NCBI GenBank assembly: GCA_016235445.1
Contig: JACRLB010000028.1
Span: 1-64,000, forward strand
DNA length: 64,000 nucleotides
Direction of reading: 5' to 3'
Source: Chloroflexota bacterium
GTDB lineage: Bacteria > Chloroflexota > Anaerolineae > Anaerolineales > Villigracilaceae
The notes under the pieces were generated by a model. It saw only the letters and a program-made list of their open reading frames with translations, ran no database searches and was not told where the DNA came from. The position numbers and the translations under genes were made by a program. Of the stretch, positions 42,045 to 49,754 are shown in pieces (the first letter of the stretch is position 1; the number at the start of each line of letters is the position of its first letter).

Positions 42045-43721
42045 ATGACCACACTCCCCAACCTCCTCCAACGCTCGTATCAGGAAGTCCCCGAAAAGAC
42101 CAGCATCATCCTCCAACACGCGGGACAGCCCGACAAGCCCCTCACCTATCGCGACCTCATCCACGGCGCGAATCGTTTTGCATTAACCTATGCCCGCGCA
42201 GGAATCAAACCTGGCGAGGTGATCATTCTGATTCAGCAACATGGCGAAGACCTTATCTATTCCTTTTGGGGAGCGATCCTGCACGGCGCAATCCCGTCCA
42301 TCATGCCGTTTCTCACGGAAAAGCTCGCGCCAGAAAAATACCGCGCCGACCTTTCTTCGCTCATCTCTATCACCAAGCCGACGACCATCGTCACCTATCC
42401 TGAGTTTGAAGCGGAAGTCCGCAGTGCGCTCGTTGAAGGCGACTCTGTCCGCAATGTGATTCTGGCAAACAGCATCGAAGCAGATGCCGAACCCAACTTT
42501 GAAACTCTGCAAGGTTTCAAATCCTCTCCCGAAGATATTGCCGTTCTGCAACATTCATCGGGCACAACGGGTTTGCAAAAAGGCGTCGCGCTCTCGCATC
42601 GCGCGGTGTTCAATCAACTCGATGCCTACGGCAAAACCATTCGCCTCGACCCCGCCAGCGATTTCATCGTCTCGTGGCTGCCGCTCTATCACGATATGGG
42701 CTTCATCGCCTGCTTCCTCCTGCCCGTGCTCATGCGCATCCCCCTCGTGGACATGTCGCCCTTCGATTGGGTGCGCGCGCCGTACAAATTGCATCAATCC
42801 GTCTCGCAATACAAAGGCACGCTCACCTGGCTTCCAAATTTCGCCTATAACTTTTGCGCCCACAAAATCCGCGAGCGCAATCTCGAAGGCGTGAACCTCT
42901 CTTCGTGGCGCGCCATCATCAACTGCTCTGAACCTGTGCATGTCGAAAGCCACGATCTCTTCTTTGAAAAATTTTCAGCGTACGGTTTGAAACAATCCGC
43001 TCTGCAAACCTGCTACGCCATGGCAGAAAATGTCTTCGCTGTCACCCAAAGCCCATTGGATGGAATCCCAACTGTCGATGAGATTGACCGCGAGACCTTT
43101 ATGACTCAACGCCTCGCGACTCCGCCGATAGCTGGTCAGCCTTCGATGAAGATGACCTCGTCTGGGAATCCCCTGCCCAATACCAAAATCCGCATCGTGG
43201 ACGAATCCTTCAACGACCTGCCCAATCGCTCCGTCGGTGAGATCGCCGTGCAAAGCGACTGTATGCTCACCGAATACTTCAACCGCCCCGATGCGACCGA
43301 ATCTGCCATCAAAAACGGCTGGTATCTGACGGGTGACTACGGCTACATGGCAAACGGTGAGTTGTATGTTTCGGGAAGAAAGAAAGACCTCATCATCGTC
43401 GGCGGCAAGAATGTGTATCCGCAGGATTTAGAGTCGCTGACAAATGAAGTGCCTGGAGTCCACGCGGGACGCACCGTCGCCTTCGGCATGTATGATGAAG
43501 AAGAAGGAACCGAAGAGGTGGTCATTATCGCCGAAGCTGATTCAACCGACCCGTTGGAACAAGAGGCGATAGCGGACGCCATCCGCAAGCATGTGACGAA
43601 GAGTTCCGCCATCGCCCTGCGTCATGTCAAAGTGGTGGATGATAAATGGATCATCAAGACCTCCAGCGGCAAGACGGCGCGGTCTGCGAATAAAGAAAAG
43701 TTTTTGAAAGAACTTTCATAA
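42045..43721 (+). CDS. Acyl-AMP ligase (FAAL-like), probable ACP-loading enzyme
   Basis: 558 residues, ANL superfamily. P-loop LQHSSGTTGLQKG (about 168-180), YAMAENVFAVT (A5 motif, as in fatty-acyl-AMP ligases), YLTGDYGYM and GRKKDLIIVGGKNVYPQDLE (A7-A8), and the C-terminal Lys in SSGKTAR. It should activate a carboxylic acid with ATP and load it on the neighbouring ACP, as DltA does with D-Ala. Length and A5 motif favour a fatty or other acyl substrate over D-Ala. It is the last gene of the locus, before a terminator. Confidence 0.85.
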   Translation: MTTLPNLLQRSYQEVPEKTSIILQHAGQPDKPLTYRDLIHGANRFALTYARAGIKPGEVIILIQQHGEDLIYSFWGAILHGAIPSIMPFLTEKLAPEKYRADLSSLISITKPTTIVTYPEFEAEVRSALVEGDSVRNVILANSIEADAEPNFETLQGFKSSPEDIAVLQHSSGTTGLQKGVALSHRAVFNQLDAYGKTIRLDPASDFIVSWLPLYHDMGFIACFLLPVLMRIPLVDMSPFDWVRAPYKLHQSVSQYKGTLTWLPNFAYNFCAHKIRERNLEGVNLSSWRAIINCSEPVHVESHDLFFEKFSAYGLKQSALQTCYAMAENVFAVTQSPLDGIPTVDEIDRETFMTQRLATPPIAGQPSMKMTSSGNPLPNTKIRIVDESFNDLPNRSVGEIAVQSDCMLTEYFNRPDATESAIKNGWYLTGDYGYMANGELYVSGRKKDLIIVGGKNVYPQDLESLTNEVPGVHAGRTVAFGMYDEEEGTEEVVIIAEADSTDPLEQEAIADAIRKHVTKSSAIALRHVKVVDDKWIIKTSSGKTARSANKEKFLKELS

Positions 43722-43759
43722 AAATAAAAGCGCCCCCGTAGTGGGGGTGTTTTTATTTC
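43722..43759 (+). terminator. Terminator of the acylation locus
   Basis: Hairpin AAAAGCGCCCCC/GGGGGTGTTTTT with a short loop and T-rich 3' arm, directly after the ligase stop. Confidence 0.85.
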
Positions 43760-43789
43760 AGAGAGCGTTTCTTAAGTTGTTATCGCGTT

Positions 43790-43945
43790 CTTTTTGTACA
43801 CGGATTTACCCTACGAGCACGATGTTACGGAATAGGACGGATTTTTTATGGTTTCTTCCGTGAAATTCAGTTTAATCCGTGCTGTCCGTGTCTCAAAAAA
43901 GAATTAAGAAACAGTCTCTAAGATTTGGATGTACGGTAGAGAAGT
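43790..43945. repeat. Repeat fragments between ligase and TetR genes
   Basis: Contains GTACACGGATTTACC, TTAATCCGTGCTGTCCGTG (related to 20340) and, at 43922-43942, TTGGATGTACGGTAGAGAA, the right end of the CTACCGTACAT element seen whole at 53078-53174. No gene is seen. Confidence 0.55.
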
Positions 43946-43999
43946 GAATTGCTTTCTCCGTCGAAGGTGGAGGTGAGGGTCTTGTCTTGAACAGTTATG

Positions 44000-44587
44000 T
44001 CATTCCAGCGTTTGCAATAGATACTCCGCCGAACGCCGCACCATGCGCGTGTGGGGTACATCCACACCTACACTGCCCAACACCCAATTCGTCTCTGCAA
44101 GACAAATAATGGAATATGAAACTTCCTGACATTTCTCAACAGGCACATTCGGGTACAGGCGGCACAATCCATCTGTGAGTATTTTTTCAAATTCCTTGTA
44201 GAAATTCAACAACGCCTGCTGGGTAAGCGGACTCTGCTCGCGGATGCGCCACATGCCGCCCAGCATCCGTTCGCCGAGGTCAGGCGGCGCGTCGGCTTTG
44301 CGTTCTTCAAAGAGAAAATCCAACACTTTAGGCACAAGTTTTTGCTTGGGGGTGTTTTCCAATATATCCGCCGCCACCTGTTTGATTCGAATCAATATCC
44401 GCTCGACGAAAGCCGCAATCAAGTCGTCGCGATTGCCGATGTAATGACGGATGATGTTGCGGCTCTTGCCTGCTTCCTGCGCAACACGCTCAAGCGTGCA
44501 TTCCTCCAAACCATATTGAAGGAGACAGCGCTCGAAGGCATCGAGAATTTCTATTTGTCTTTGGTCAACCAGTTTTTTGCGTCCCAT
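44000..44587 (-). CDS. TetR-family transcriptional regulator
   Basis: 195 residues. N-terminal HTH (CTLERVAQEAGKSRNIIRHYIGNRDDLI, about 31-58) typical of TetR, with a helical ligand domain after it. Divergent from the MerR-type gene at 44653. A 16-bp inverted repeat at 44602-44617 lies in the shared gap, beside the ribosome-binding site of this gene (AGGA), suggesting autoregulation and control of the neighbour. Confidence 0.88.
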   Translation of the reverse strand: MGRKKLVDQRQIEILDAFERCLLQYGLEECTLERVAQEAGKSRNIIRHYIGNRDDLIAAFVERILIRIKQVAADILENTPKQKLVPKVLDFLFEERKADAPPDLGERMLGGMWRIREQSPLTQQALLNFYKEFEKILTDGLCRLYPNVPVEKCQEVSYSIICLAETNWVLGSVGVDVPHTRMVRRSAEYLLQTLE

Positions 44588-44601
44588 GGGGTAATCCTAC
44601 C

Positions 44602-44617
44602 ATACCCTTTAGGGTAT
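44602..44617. promoter_or_regulatory. Putative operator in the TetR/MerR divergent gap
   Basis: ATACCCTTTAGGGTAT, arms ATACCC/GGGTAT around TTTA. It lies 15 bp from the TetR start and about 23 bp upstream of the MerR -10 box. Confidence 0.55.
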
Positions 44618-44652
44618 CCCGCTTCCCCGCTTCATCCGTTACAATCGTACCC

Positions 44653-45501
44653 ATGTCCCTCCTTCGCATCGGCGATTTCTCCCAACTGGCGCAGGTTTCC
44701 ACCCGCGCCCTGCGGCTCTACGATGAATTAAATCTTCTCAAGCCCGCGCATGTCGAACACATCACGAGCTATCGTTTTTATTCTCTTGATCAACTGCCGC
44801 GCCTTAATCGCATTCTTGCGCTCAAAGAGTTGGGGTTTTCGCTCGATGAAATCGCGGACATGCTCACGGATGAGCTTGGCGTAAGCCAACTTGGCGAAAT
44901 GCTGAAGAAAAAACAAAGCGAGTTGGAAAAGCAGTTGGAAGATGGACAACGACAGATTGCGCGGGTCGCCGCCCGCCTGCGACAGATCGAAGCGGAGGGA
45001 AAGGTTTCGCCTTATGAAGTTATCCTCAAGGAAACGGAGCCGCTTGCCATCGCTTCGATTCGCCGCGTTGTTCCTGTACTTAAAGATATGGAAACCGTCC
45101 GCGAGGAAATTCTCAAGTCGCTTTACGATGCGATCACCGAACAGGGGATTGCGATTAAAAACCCTGAATTGGTCATTTACCATAATACTGAATATGTGGA
45201 AGAAAATATTGACATGGAAATTGCCACCGCCATCAGCCTGCCCAATGCCAATTCAACTCGAACAAATCAAGGCGCTCTTTCCATCCGACAATTGGATGCC
45301 TCGCTGCTGGCGGCGACCACCATTCACCGTGGACGATTGATCGAAGTAGGACAAGCCATCACCGCCTTGTTTTATTGGGCGGCGCAAAATGATTATTCAA
45401 TCTGTGGCAACTGCCGTGAAATCCACATTTATGGGCGCGAGTTGGATGCGGATAAAGAAAATATCACCGTGGAGGTGCAAACGCCCGTCCAGTTTGGGTA
45501 G
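44653..45501 (+). CDS. MerR-family regulator with GyrI-like effector domain (paralogue 1)
   Basis: 282 residues. MerR winged helix at 1-70 (LRIGDFSQLAQVSTRALRLY, then GFSLDEIADML), a coiled coil (about 75-115) and a GyrI-like multidrug-binding domain from about 120 to the end. It should activate promoters with long spacers on binding a ligand, as BmrR does. About 60 percent or more identical to the gene at 46452, nearly so in the DNA-binding part. TACAAT ends 7 nt before the ATG with no ribosome-binding site, suggesting a leaderless message. Confidence 0.9.
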   Translation: MSLLRIGDFSQLAQVSTRALRLYDELNLLKPAHVEHITSYRFYSLDQLPRLNRILALKELGFSLDEIADMLTDELGVSQLGEMLKKKQSELEKQLEDGQRQIARVAARLRQIEAEGKVSPYEVILKETEPLAIASIRRVVPVLKDMETVREEILKSLYDAITEQGIAIKNPELVIYHNTEYVEENIDMEIATAISLPNANSTRTNQGALSIRQLDASLLAATTIHRGRLIEVGQAITALFYWAAQNDYSICGNCREIHIYGRELDADKENITVEVQTPVQFG

Positions 45502-45621
45502 CAAAGAATCGTTTGCGGGGAAATCTTAATTCATTTTCAACTCTCAAAAAAGTCAATAGCGAAACCATATTCCAAGGTGGGGGAGACCCCAAAAATTAAC
45601 GATCTTCTTACAATTCACCCC

Positions 45622-45652
45622 TTGACCTTAACCCTGCGTCAAACTTTATCTT
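45622..45652 (+). promoter_or_regulatory. MerR-type promoter with 19-bp spacer (site 1)
   Basis: TTGACC (45622-45627), a 19-nt spacer containing TTAACCCTGCG, and TATCTT (45647-45652), in front of the membrane-protein gene at 45689. The overlong spacer and the shared core are the mark of MerR-controlled promoters. See sites at 48133-48163 and 49465-49495. Confidence 0.7.
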
Positions 45653-45688
45653 TTCGCCATCAAAATCAAAACCCGAAAGGATAATATC

Positions 45689-46399
45689 ATGATCGATCAA
45701 CCCTGGATTTCAGCAAGCATCATCGTAAGCGCCATTGCCACCGCCATTGTGACCTGGCTGGGCTATCATCGTACTACTCAAACATTCGGCGACAAAAAAA
45801 TGTCAACATCGCTTGGCGTTGGAGTTTTATTGGCTGGGTGGCTGGGAGCAGCCATGTTGCTCGGCTTGCAAGGCTTTTTCCTGCCAAACCCTGAACAACC
45901 TGTTCCCAGCATCGCCTATTCCGCCGTCCCGCTGGTCATTGGCTCTTTATTTTTATTCGCTTCGAAATCGTTCCAAAAGAATGTGGATGCCATTCCCCCG
46001 CACTGGATCATTGGCGTGCAACTCTATCGAATTCTGGGAATTGACTTTCTGATCCTCTACTTCCAGGGTCAGATTCCTGGTGAATTTGCCCTACCAGCAG
46101 GCATCGGCGATATGCTCATTGGCATTACTGCTCCGCTTGTTGCCTATCTTTACTTCCGAAAACGCCCCTCAGCGCGAACCGCCGCAATTATCTGGAATAT
46201 CGCTGGAATCTTCGACCTGACTCTGGCAGTTACCCTTGGCGTGCTTTCTTCGCCAGGTCCGCTCCAGCTTTTGTCCATTCAGTCGCCGAATGAATTGATT
46301 ACAGCCTTCCCATTGGTATTGGTTCCAGTTTTCGCAGTCCCCTTGTCGATTCTTTTGCATCTTTTTTCGTTAAGGGTATTGCTTGGCAAAAAGGCATAA
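45689..46399 (+). CDS. Seven-helix membrane protein of unknown function
   Basis: 236 residues, about seven membrane helices, no recognised domain. AAGGATAATATC precedes ATG 45689. Its promoter (45622-45652) is MerR-type, and the gene lies between the two MerR paralogues, so it is probably a target: an efflux or membrane-stress protein is plausible, but nothing in the sequence identifies a substrate. Confidence 0.65.
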   Translation: MIDQPWISASIIVSAIATAIVTWLGYHRTTQTFGDKKMSTSLGVGVLLAGWLGAAMLLGLQGFFLPNPEQPVPSIAYSAVPLVIGSLFLFASKSFQKNVDAIPPHWIIGVQLYRILGIDFLILYFQGQIPGEFALPAGIGDMLIGITAPLVAYLYFRKRPSARTAAIIWNIAGIFDLTLAVTLGVLSSPGPLQLLSIQSPNELITAFPLVLVPVFAVPLSILLHLFSLRVLLGKKA

Positions 46400-46405
46400 G
46401 CAAGT

Positions 46406-46433
46406 AGGGGCGGGTCTCGCATCCGCCCCTTTT
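46406..46433 (+). terminator. Terminator after the membrane-protein gene
   Basis: Stem GGGGCGG/CCGCCCC with a 9-nt loop, followed by TTTTA. Confidence 0.75.
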
Positions 46434-46451
46434 ATGCGATAAAATTAAAGC

Positions 46452-47300
46452 ATGACCCTCCTTCGCATCGGCGACTTCTCCCAACTGGCGCAGGTTTCCA
46501 CCCGCGCCCTGCGGCTCTACGATGAACTAAATCTTCTCAAGCCCGCGCATGTCGAACACTTCACGAGCTATCGTTTTTATTCGCTTGATCAACTGCCGCG
46601 CCTCAACCGCATTCTCGCGCTCAAAGATTTGGGATTTTCGCTCGAACAAATTGCAACCATGCTCACCGACGATCTCACCGCCCAACAATTAAGCGACATG
46701 CTCGCAATGAAACAAATCGAGTTGGAGAAACAACTCGAAGATGGGCGAATGCAAATCGCGCGCGTCACAGCCCGCCAGCGTCAGATCGAAGCGGAAGGGA
46801 AAATCTCCCCGTACGAAATCCTCGTCAAGGAAATCCCGCCGCTCGCCATCGCCTCCGTGCGCCGCATCGTGCCAACCTTGAACGATGCCGATAAAGTTCG
46901 CACCGATATGCTTCACGCGCTTTATCAAGGGCTGTCTGAACAGCGCATCCAGCCCGAAAGCCCCGAACTCGCGATTTATCACAACCGCGAATATGTGGAG
47001 GAAGAGATCGACGTGGAACTCGCTACAGCCGTTTCGCCGAAGATGACCCGCCGCTTCTCCCCTAACCGTGAGCCTGCTTCACACACCCTGGCATTTTCCC
47101 CGCTGATGGCGACCACCATCCACCACGGTCACTTCGCGAATGTAGGGCAAGCCATCACCGCGCTCTGCACCTGGGCGGCGCAAAATGAATACGCCCCCGC
47201 GGGCGCATATCGTGAAATCCATTTATTCGGGCGTGAACTCGATCTCGCCAATTTTGAAAATGTAACGGTGGAAATACAACTGCCCATCGAAAAGAAGTGA
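46452..47300 (+). CDS. MerR-family regulator with GyrI-like effector domain (paralogue 2)
   Basis: 282 residues with the same layout as the gene at 44653. The first 60 codons are almost identical at DNA level, while the effector domain has diverged (AISLPN versus AVSPKM and so on), as expected for a duplicated regulator that keeps DNA specificity but changes ligand. TAAAAT ends 6 nt before the ATG, so the message may be leaderless. The stop codon lies inside a terminator hairpin. Confidence 0.9.
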   Translation: MTLLRIGDFSQLAQVSTRALRLYDELNLLKPAHVEHFTSYRFYSLDQLPRLNRILALKDLGFSLEQIATMLTDDLTAQQLSDMLAMKQIELEKQLEDGRMQIARVTARQRQIEAEGKISPYEILVKEIPPLAIASVRRIVPTLNDADKVRTDMLHALYQGLSEQRIQPESPELAIYHNREYVEEEIDVELATAVSPKMTRRFSPNREPASHTLAFSPLMATTIHHGHFANVGQAITALCTWAAQNEYAPAGAYREIHLFGRELDLANFENVTVEIQLPIEKK

Positions 47301-47331
47301 GAGCCGCATATACGCGGCTCTCACTTCTTTT
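47290..47331. terminator. Bidirectional terminator overlapping a stop codon
   Basis: 18-bp perfect stem AAAAGAAGTGAGAGCCGC with a 6-nt loop, serving the convergent MerR and lipoprotein genes. Confidence 0.85.
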
Positions 47332-47380
47332 AAACATAGGACTTACACAAGCCCTGAAACATCAACTTGCCAATTAAACT

Positions 47381-48103
47381 TTATTGACCCTCAAACTCAA
47401 GCCCATTCAAAGCGCCTTGATGCGGAAATACATTGGGCATCAGGGTTGGGTATTCCGCAGGGTTGACGCTGATGCCATCATAGACCGCGCCCGTTTCGGT
47501 TCTGTCATCCACAATGATTACGCCTTTTGCAGGTCCGCCAAATGAAAAACAGGGAAGTAAATCCGTCGTTACGCCTGGCGCCCAGTTGGAAATTCCACAA
47601 AAGGCGGCGGCATTCAATTCATCGGCTTTTGCCTGGGTAATCGGCGTAAGCGTGGCAAAGGTCACCATGCCGCTTGCCGCATTGGCTTCCTTTACATCTT
47701 CAAGCCCCGCGGGCGGGTCGGCGGGCTGACCAGTGAGGTCCACCCAGGTAATCGGGACAAGCGCATGATCGTTGGTAAGCGTCTGCACAAAGATGGTGAC
47801 CGCCGTGATACCGTTGGCGCAGTCTGGCGTTTCTGATTCGTTTTGATAATCAAGCATGGTGGTTGCCAATTCATAGCCCGAAAGCGTGCGCATACTTTTC
47901 ATCCAGGTTCCCACGCCGCTCGGGGCGCATTCGCGGTACCAGGTTCTATCCAGCATCACGTCATTTCCAGAAACGCCCTTCACGATGAATCCATAATCCT
48001 TCACATCGTTTGCGGCGGATTGCGGCGCGGCGCAGGCAGTCAGCGCGATGGCCAGAATGAGCAGACCCATCCATAGTATGTTATGTCTTTTATTGTGCAG
48101 CAT
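47381..48103 (-). CDS. Lipoprotein of unknown function, MerR-type promoter
   Basis: 240 residues. Lipobox LTAC (Cys24). The mature part has four further Cys in two likely pairs and no recognised domain. AAGGAG precedes ATG 48103. A 19-bp-spacer promoter at 48133-48163 drives it, pointing to the MerR paralogues as regulators. Confidence 0.65.
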   Translation of the reverse strand: MLHNKRHNILWMGLLILAIALTACAAPQSAANDVKDYGFIVKGVSGNDVMLDRTWYRECAPSGVGTWMKSMRTLSGYELATTMLDYQNESETPDCANGITAVTIFVQTLTNDHALVPITWVDLTGQPADPPAGLEDVKEANAASGMVTFATLTPITQAKADELNAAAFCGISNWAPGVTTDLLPCFSFGGPAKGVIIVDDRTETGAVYDGISVNPAEYPTLMPNVFPHQGALNGLEFEGQ

Positions 48104-48132
48104 GTGTTATCTCCTTGATTTTGATATTTGTC

Positions 48133-48163
48133 ATTGTAAAGTTTGCCGCAGGGTGAAAGTCAA
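48133..48163 (-). promoter_or_regulatory. MerR-type promoter with 19-bp spacer (site 2)
   Basis: On the minus strand: TTGACT (48163-48158), a 19-nt spacer with TTCACCCTGCGGC, and TACAAT (48138-48133), 30 bp upstream of the lipoprotein start. Confidence 0.75.
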
Positions 48164-48178
48164 GAGGCAAAATATCGG

Positions 48179-48805
48179 CTACGACATGGCAATCGCCACG
48201 CGCTGACGGGCATACCGCCGCTGGCTGAGTTCCTGCGCGATAAAATCCGCCACATCCCCCAGCGGAATTTCCATCTTCCCAAAGAGGTATGGTTTGTCGG
48301 CTCTTGTTGAATATTTGCCAGTTGCCGCCGCATTCGTCATCTTGGGCGGGCATACCAGCGTCCATTCGAGACCGCTTTGTTGCAGTTTTTCATATACCTT
48401 GTGATGCTCCCTGGTGACAGGCACAAAGTCTTTGGGGAAGACAGGCGATTTATACAAATACCAGCCGCCCACTTGCAGAACTCCGACCCCGCCGAGGTTG
48501 ATGATGTGCTTGACGTTGCCGCGCTTCATCCCAGCCATAATATGATCAACCGCCGTGGAACGGATCGAAGCGTCGGGGTTATATTCGCCGCCAACAGCGT
48601 TGACGACAGAGTCGTGACCCGCAATGGCATTCGCCACGGCTTGTCCATCCTTCACATCGCCCTGCACAACCTTCAATGCGGAATGCCGCGCAACAACCTT
48701 TTCAGGCGAGCGCGCAAACACGGTGACATGGATATTCTTCGCCAGCATTTTCTCCAACACAAGCGGACCCAGGTTTCCTGTTGCGCCAAATAATAGTACG
48801 TTCAT
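48179..48805 (-). CDS. NAD(P)-binding atypical short-chain reductase
   Basis: 208 residues. Rossmann loop LLFGATGNLGPLV (4-16), with an NmrA/SDR-a5-like layout (VVQGDV, HDSVVNAVGG, HIINLGG). It lacks the Tyr-x3-Lys pair of classical SDRs, so it is an atypical SDR that may bind NAD(P)H for reduction or sensing. It lies 19 bp after the SRPBCC gene in one operon under the MerR-type promoter at 49465-49495. Confidence 0.85.
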   Translation of the reverse strand: MNVLLFGATGNLGPLVLEKMLAKNIHVTVFARSPEKVVARHSALKVVQGDVKDGQAVANAIAGHDSVVNAVGGEYNPDASIRSTAVDHIMAGMKRGNVKHIINLGGVGVLQVGGWYLYKSPVFPKDFVPVTREHHKVYEKLQQSGLEWTLVCPPKMTNAAATGKYSTRADKPYLFGKMEIPLGDVADFIAQELSQRRYARQRVAIAMS

Positions 48806-48824
48806 TTTTTAATCTCCTTGATGT

Positions 48825-49367
48825 TTATTGAATTTGTTCTTCAACGATTTTTTTTATCAGGGCAAGATGACCTCCGTCATGTTCAGGGCGCGTCAAAAGA
48901 TGAATGAGAAGCGGTTTAAAGATGAGCCAACCGCCCTGCCCGTCTTTTTCAAGGGTAAGCAGGGTCTTTCCATCGGACGTTGGCTCCAATACATACCGAT
49001 AGGTGACATCAAAACCAACCAGCGTAGTTTTTGTGGTTAATAATCTGCTCTGCTCAAATTCTTCAACCGTCACTTCTTGAGGGTTTGGCAATCCGTGGCT
49101 GTACAAAACCCTTCGATACCCTGATCCTTTTTCAAACAGCCCCTGCGCCTCCAATTCGACATTGCCAATATTTTGGGAGATTTCCGCAATGTCAGCAGGG
49201 TCAATCAATACCTGAAACACTTTTCGAGGCGGGCTTTCTATCAAAATGGAATCGTTCATGGCGGATACTCCTATGGCTGTCTGGATAAGGATGTAGGCAG
49301 AAACGCCCAGAAAACCCGCAAGCATCGCCCACGGCATCATCTGGTTTGATTTTCTTTTCTTTCTCAT
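48825..49367 (-). CDS. Membrane-anchored SRPBCC (START-like) protein
   Basis: 180 residues from ATG 49367 (AGGAG 7 nt upstream; the frame is open to 49463 but without a site). One membrane helix (about 15-33), then an SRPBCC fold (DSILIESPPRKVFQVLIDPADIAEISQNI, strands, and a C-terminal helix). SRPBCC domains bind hydrophobic ligands. First gene of a two-gene unit with the NAD(P)-binding protein. Confidence 0.8.
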   Translation of the reverse strand: MRKKRKSNQMMPWAMLAGFLGVSAYILIQTAIGVSAMNDSILIESPPRKVFQVLIDPADIAEISQNIGNVELEAQGLFEKGSGYRRVLYSHGLPNPQEVTVEEFEQSRLLTTKTTLVGFDVTYRYVLEPTSDGKTLLTLEKDGQGGWLIFKPLLIHLLTRPEHDGGHLALIKKIVEEQIQ

Positions 49368-49464
49368 ACACACTCTCCTGAATCGCCGCCTTGGGCAATT
49401 GGATACTGGCTTCAAGCGCGGCTTTATTCTTGTTGCCAGCTTCCCTGATTGAAGGATTTCCAAT

Positions 49465-49495
49465 AGTGTAGAGCTTTACGCAGGGTTAAGGTCAA
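49465..49495 (-). promoter_or_regulatory. MerR-type promoter with 19-bp spacer (site 3)
   Basis: On the minus strand: TTGACC (49495-49490), a 19-nt spacer with TTAACCCTGCGTAAAG, and TACACT (49470-49465). It drives the SRPBCC/reductase unit. Confidence 0.75.
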
Positions 49496-49520
49496 GGGTG
49501 TTTTCATCGAAGAGAATTTC

Positions 49521-49592
49521 CTACACCACATCTCTCTCGTAAAATCCCTAAAGGTCTTTTTGGCAGACCTTTAGGGTTTGCGTGTACGGTAG
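49521..49592. repeat. Degraded CTACCGTACAT element
   Basis: Left end CTACACCACAT, a 12-bp hairpin CCCTAAAGGTCT/AGACCTTTAGGG (49546-49576), and right end GTGTACGGTAG. Related to 53078-53174. Confidence 0.65.
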
Positions 49593-49652
49593 AAAATTGG
49601 AGAATAAAACCTGTCCAGCTTTCACCACGCTGGATATGTGGGGATGTGTGTT

Positions 49653-49735
49653 TCAAGATAAATTGTCTTTGAAACAATTTATCTTGACAAAAAGACATAG
49701 TCCGCATAAAATAAATTGTCACATAGACAATTTAT
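49653..49735 (+). promoter_or_regulatory. Twin hairpins upstream of the agmatine deiminase gene
   Basis: Hairpin 1: TCAAGATAAATTGT/ACAATTTATCTTGA (49653-49687). Hairpin 2: ATAAATTGTC/GACAATTTAT (49711-49735), ending 7 nt before the ribosome-binding site. Both carry the same AAATTGT/ACAATTT core. They could be a tandem operator or a leader element that controls polyamine genes. Confidence 0.45.
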
Positions 49736-49754
49736 TCCTGCCAAAGGAGAATGT

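Noticed and set aside
42045..43721. Calling the ligase dltA
   Set aside because: Length and the A5 motif are closer to fatty-acyl-AMP ligases; D-Ala specificity cannot be claimed.
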